A model generated the notes under the pieces. It made no database searches, had not been told where the DNA came from, and worked only from the letters and a program-made list of their open reading frames with translations. A program made the translations under genes and the position numbers. Source: Effrenium voratum (taxonomy: Eukaryota; Sar; Dinophyceae; Suessiales; Symbiodiniaceae). Taken from it: 64,000 nt of DNA. Every line of letters begins with the position of its first letter. The first letter of the stretch is position 1. Location of the stretch: NCBI GenBank assembly GCA_963377175.1, contig CAUJNA010003287.1, forward strand, positions 2,501-66,500, written 5' to 3'. This document shows, in pieces, positions 62,791-64,000 of this stretch.

Positions 62791-62979
62791 ACCGGAAACA
62801 CCCAGAAAAGGCAATAGATGCTTCAAACGGGTATGGGTCAAAAACAATCAGCATCAAAATATGGACCGCAGGTTTTAGTCCATGTTGCCATTTGCCAGGG
62901 CAAGCCATTTTGAGTACTTTTTGTGAACTCCCAAATTGAGTCATGTTAGAGATGGATATCTCGGCCCAACCGACAAATA

Positions 62980-63055
62980 TACATATATGTAGGTATATCA
63001 TATATATGTATATATGTATATATGTATAGTATGTACTATACATATTATGTGGGCG
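62980..63055. repeat. TATATG microsatellite
   Basis: Interrupted (ATATGT)n run, non-coding. Confidence 0.9.
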
Positions 63056-63443
63056 ATGATGCTGCATATGTACTTTACTCTAACATACAAAACGTGCTCC
63101 TTTCGGAGACCCGGACATGTCTGTTCGTCCGATGAAACAATTCACTCTTCATGGCCTTGCAATCATAGAAATCCAACCCCCCTTCCCCAACCGGGATGTT
63201 TTCCCGATTCTAGCAAGGGTTGGTGTCAAACAAATCCAAGGGATGTCCCTCGAAGACCCTGGTAAAGGGATAGGACGGTTGGTGTGTCTCGAATTGGGGA
63301 CCCCGCAAAGCTGAAGACTTCCATTGCATTCTCTTTAAAACAACTCCAAACAGGGCACCAACTCAAAATCTCACAATCACAAAAGCCATTGTCAAACTAG
63401 GATGGGGAATCCACCATGTTTCTGGTGTCCTTCCTTTACTTAC

Positions 63444-63587
63444 CACGAGGAGAACCCGAACACGCACGCGCGCGCGCGCGCAAGCGCGCCAGCGCGCAAG
63501 CGCCGCACGTGGGGTTCGCCGATTTTCTCCGAACCGAGGCGCCAAGATGGCCACCTCCGGACGCCAGGGCTGCAGAGAGCTTGGCAC
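63444..63587 (-). CDS. Putative exon with GTAAGT donor
   Basis: Acceptor GCGACAG at 63588-63594; frame AKLSAALASGGGHLGASV, RRKSANPTCGACALAR, then a CG-repeat-encoded Arg/Ala stretch and SGSPR. A consensus GTAAGT donor follows at 63443-63438. The CG dinucleotide run (63465-63485) lies inside the exon. A second frame is also open. Confidence 0.45.
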
Positions 63588-63599
63588 CTGTCGCCAAAC

Positions 63600-64000
63600 A
63601 GAGCTGAAGCCGGACAGAAAATTTGAAAGGGGTCTCAGAACATCTTGAGGTTGAGTGAATGGGGTTGTCTTTTTCAGGGGGTACCCTTGTTTTGAAGGGA
63701 AGCCAAGAGGAAACCAACATGTTTTTGGGGGGTTCCGCAGTTTTTTGTGAGACAAGGCCATCGACGGCGTCCTGAATTCCAACACTGGCACTTCCGATCG
63801 AGTGGAAGGGCCCAACAACTCGAAACTTGCCAACCAACTTAAAATCCAGGAAAACCAGGGGATGAGATTACAACAGTAGTTGGGTGAATCAACATGATTT
63901 ACCGTGGAGTTTCATCAACTGTCGTTTTTTTCAAACAAAAGCACCTTTTCTTTTGCGGTGTTCGGAAAGATATGGATTTCTGGGTTCAGAATGGGAAGGT
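63600..64000. other. Window end, no further exon seen
   Basis: Ordinary flank composition. A piece near 63890-63970 (TCAACTGTCGTTTTTTTCAA) weakly resembles family F. Confidence 0.35.

Noticed and set aside
1..64000. tRNA, rRNA, snRNA or complete spliced-leader RNA genes
   Set aside because: I looked for cloverleaf anchors, rRNA core sequences and a full 22-base leader with donor; none were recognised by eye. A covariance-model scan would be decisive.

Overview
The window reads as nuclear DNA of a dinoflagellate, most likely a Symbiodiniaceae-type alga. The evidence is: small GC-rich exon-like islands scattered through long repeat-filled introns; the great majority of those islands on one strand (minus), as expected of dinoflagellate unidirectional gene arrays; non-GT donors (a GC donor is visible at 23465); many short inverted-repeat elements of the introner type; and a 16-base match to the 3' part of the dinoflagellate spliced leader at 56375-56390. 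No bacterial operon, rRNA, tRNA or CRISPR array is visible. Assignment to a genus is inference. Layout. (1) 1-41.9 kb: minus-strand exon islands of about 60-220 bp, each with a translatable, GC3-rich frame, several bordered by good acceptors such as TTTTCAG. Between them lie short dispersed repeat families, simple repeats and minisatellites. I do not recognise the encoded protein or proteins, and cannot say how many genes there are. (2) 41.9-56.4 kb: a decayed minus-strand retroelement about 6.5 kb long without its insert. In coding order it carries a spliced-leader relic, an N-terminal acidic ORF, an apparently inverted zinc-ribbon segment, a coiled-coil ORF, a long ORF with cysteine motifs, a GPNC motif region resembling the cytosine-methyltransferase core, and reverse transcriptase plus RNase H with all expected acidic residues. 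It is broken by at least five frameshifts. (3) Nested in it, 45.0-52.9 kb, is a 7.9-kb block of different composition with genes on the opposite (plus) strand: a lysine-rich protein, a repeat-rich protein, a HAD-like phosphatase domain, a basic coiled-coil protein and a frameshifted transposase-like protein. About 50 copies of a tiny palindrome, consensus CCCTTGNCAAAAGGG, are sprinkled through both its genes and its spacers. The host element has an analogous GC-rich palindrome, GGTGCC-N3-GGCCCC. (4) 56.4-64 kb: the minus-strand exon/intron pattern resumes. How it fits together. The flanks look like one or more intron-rich genes transcribed right to left. The retroelement sits in what would be intron or intergenic DNA in the same orientation, and the 7.9-kb block, the most unusual part of the window, landed inside it in the opposite orientation. 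The block looks like an undescribed multi-gene mobile element that carries its own population of palindromic micro-repeats, a duplicated gene-end segment and a perfect 63-bp-arm hairpin in front of one gene. Exon limits are estimated by eye from open frames and splice motifs. Gene names, copy numbers and homologies need searches I could not run.
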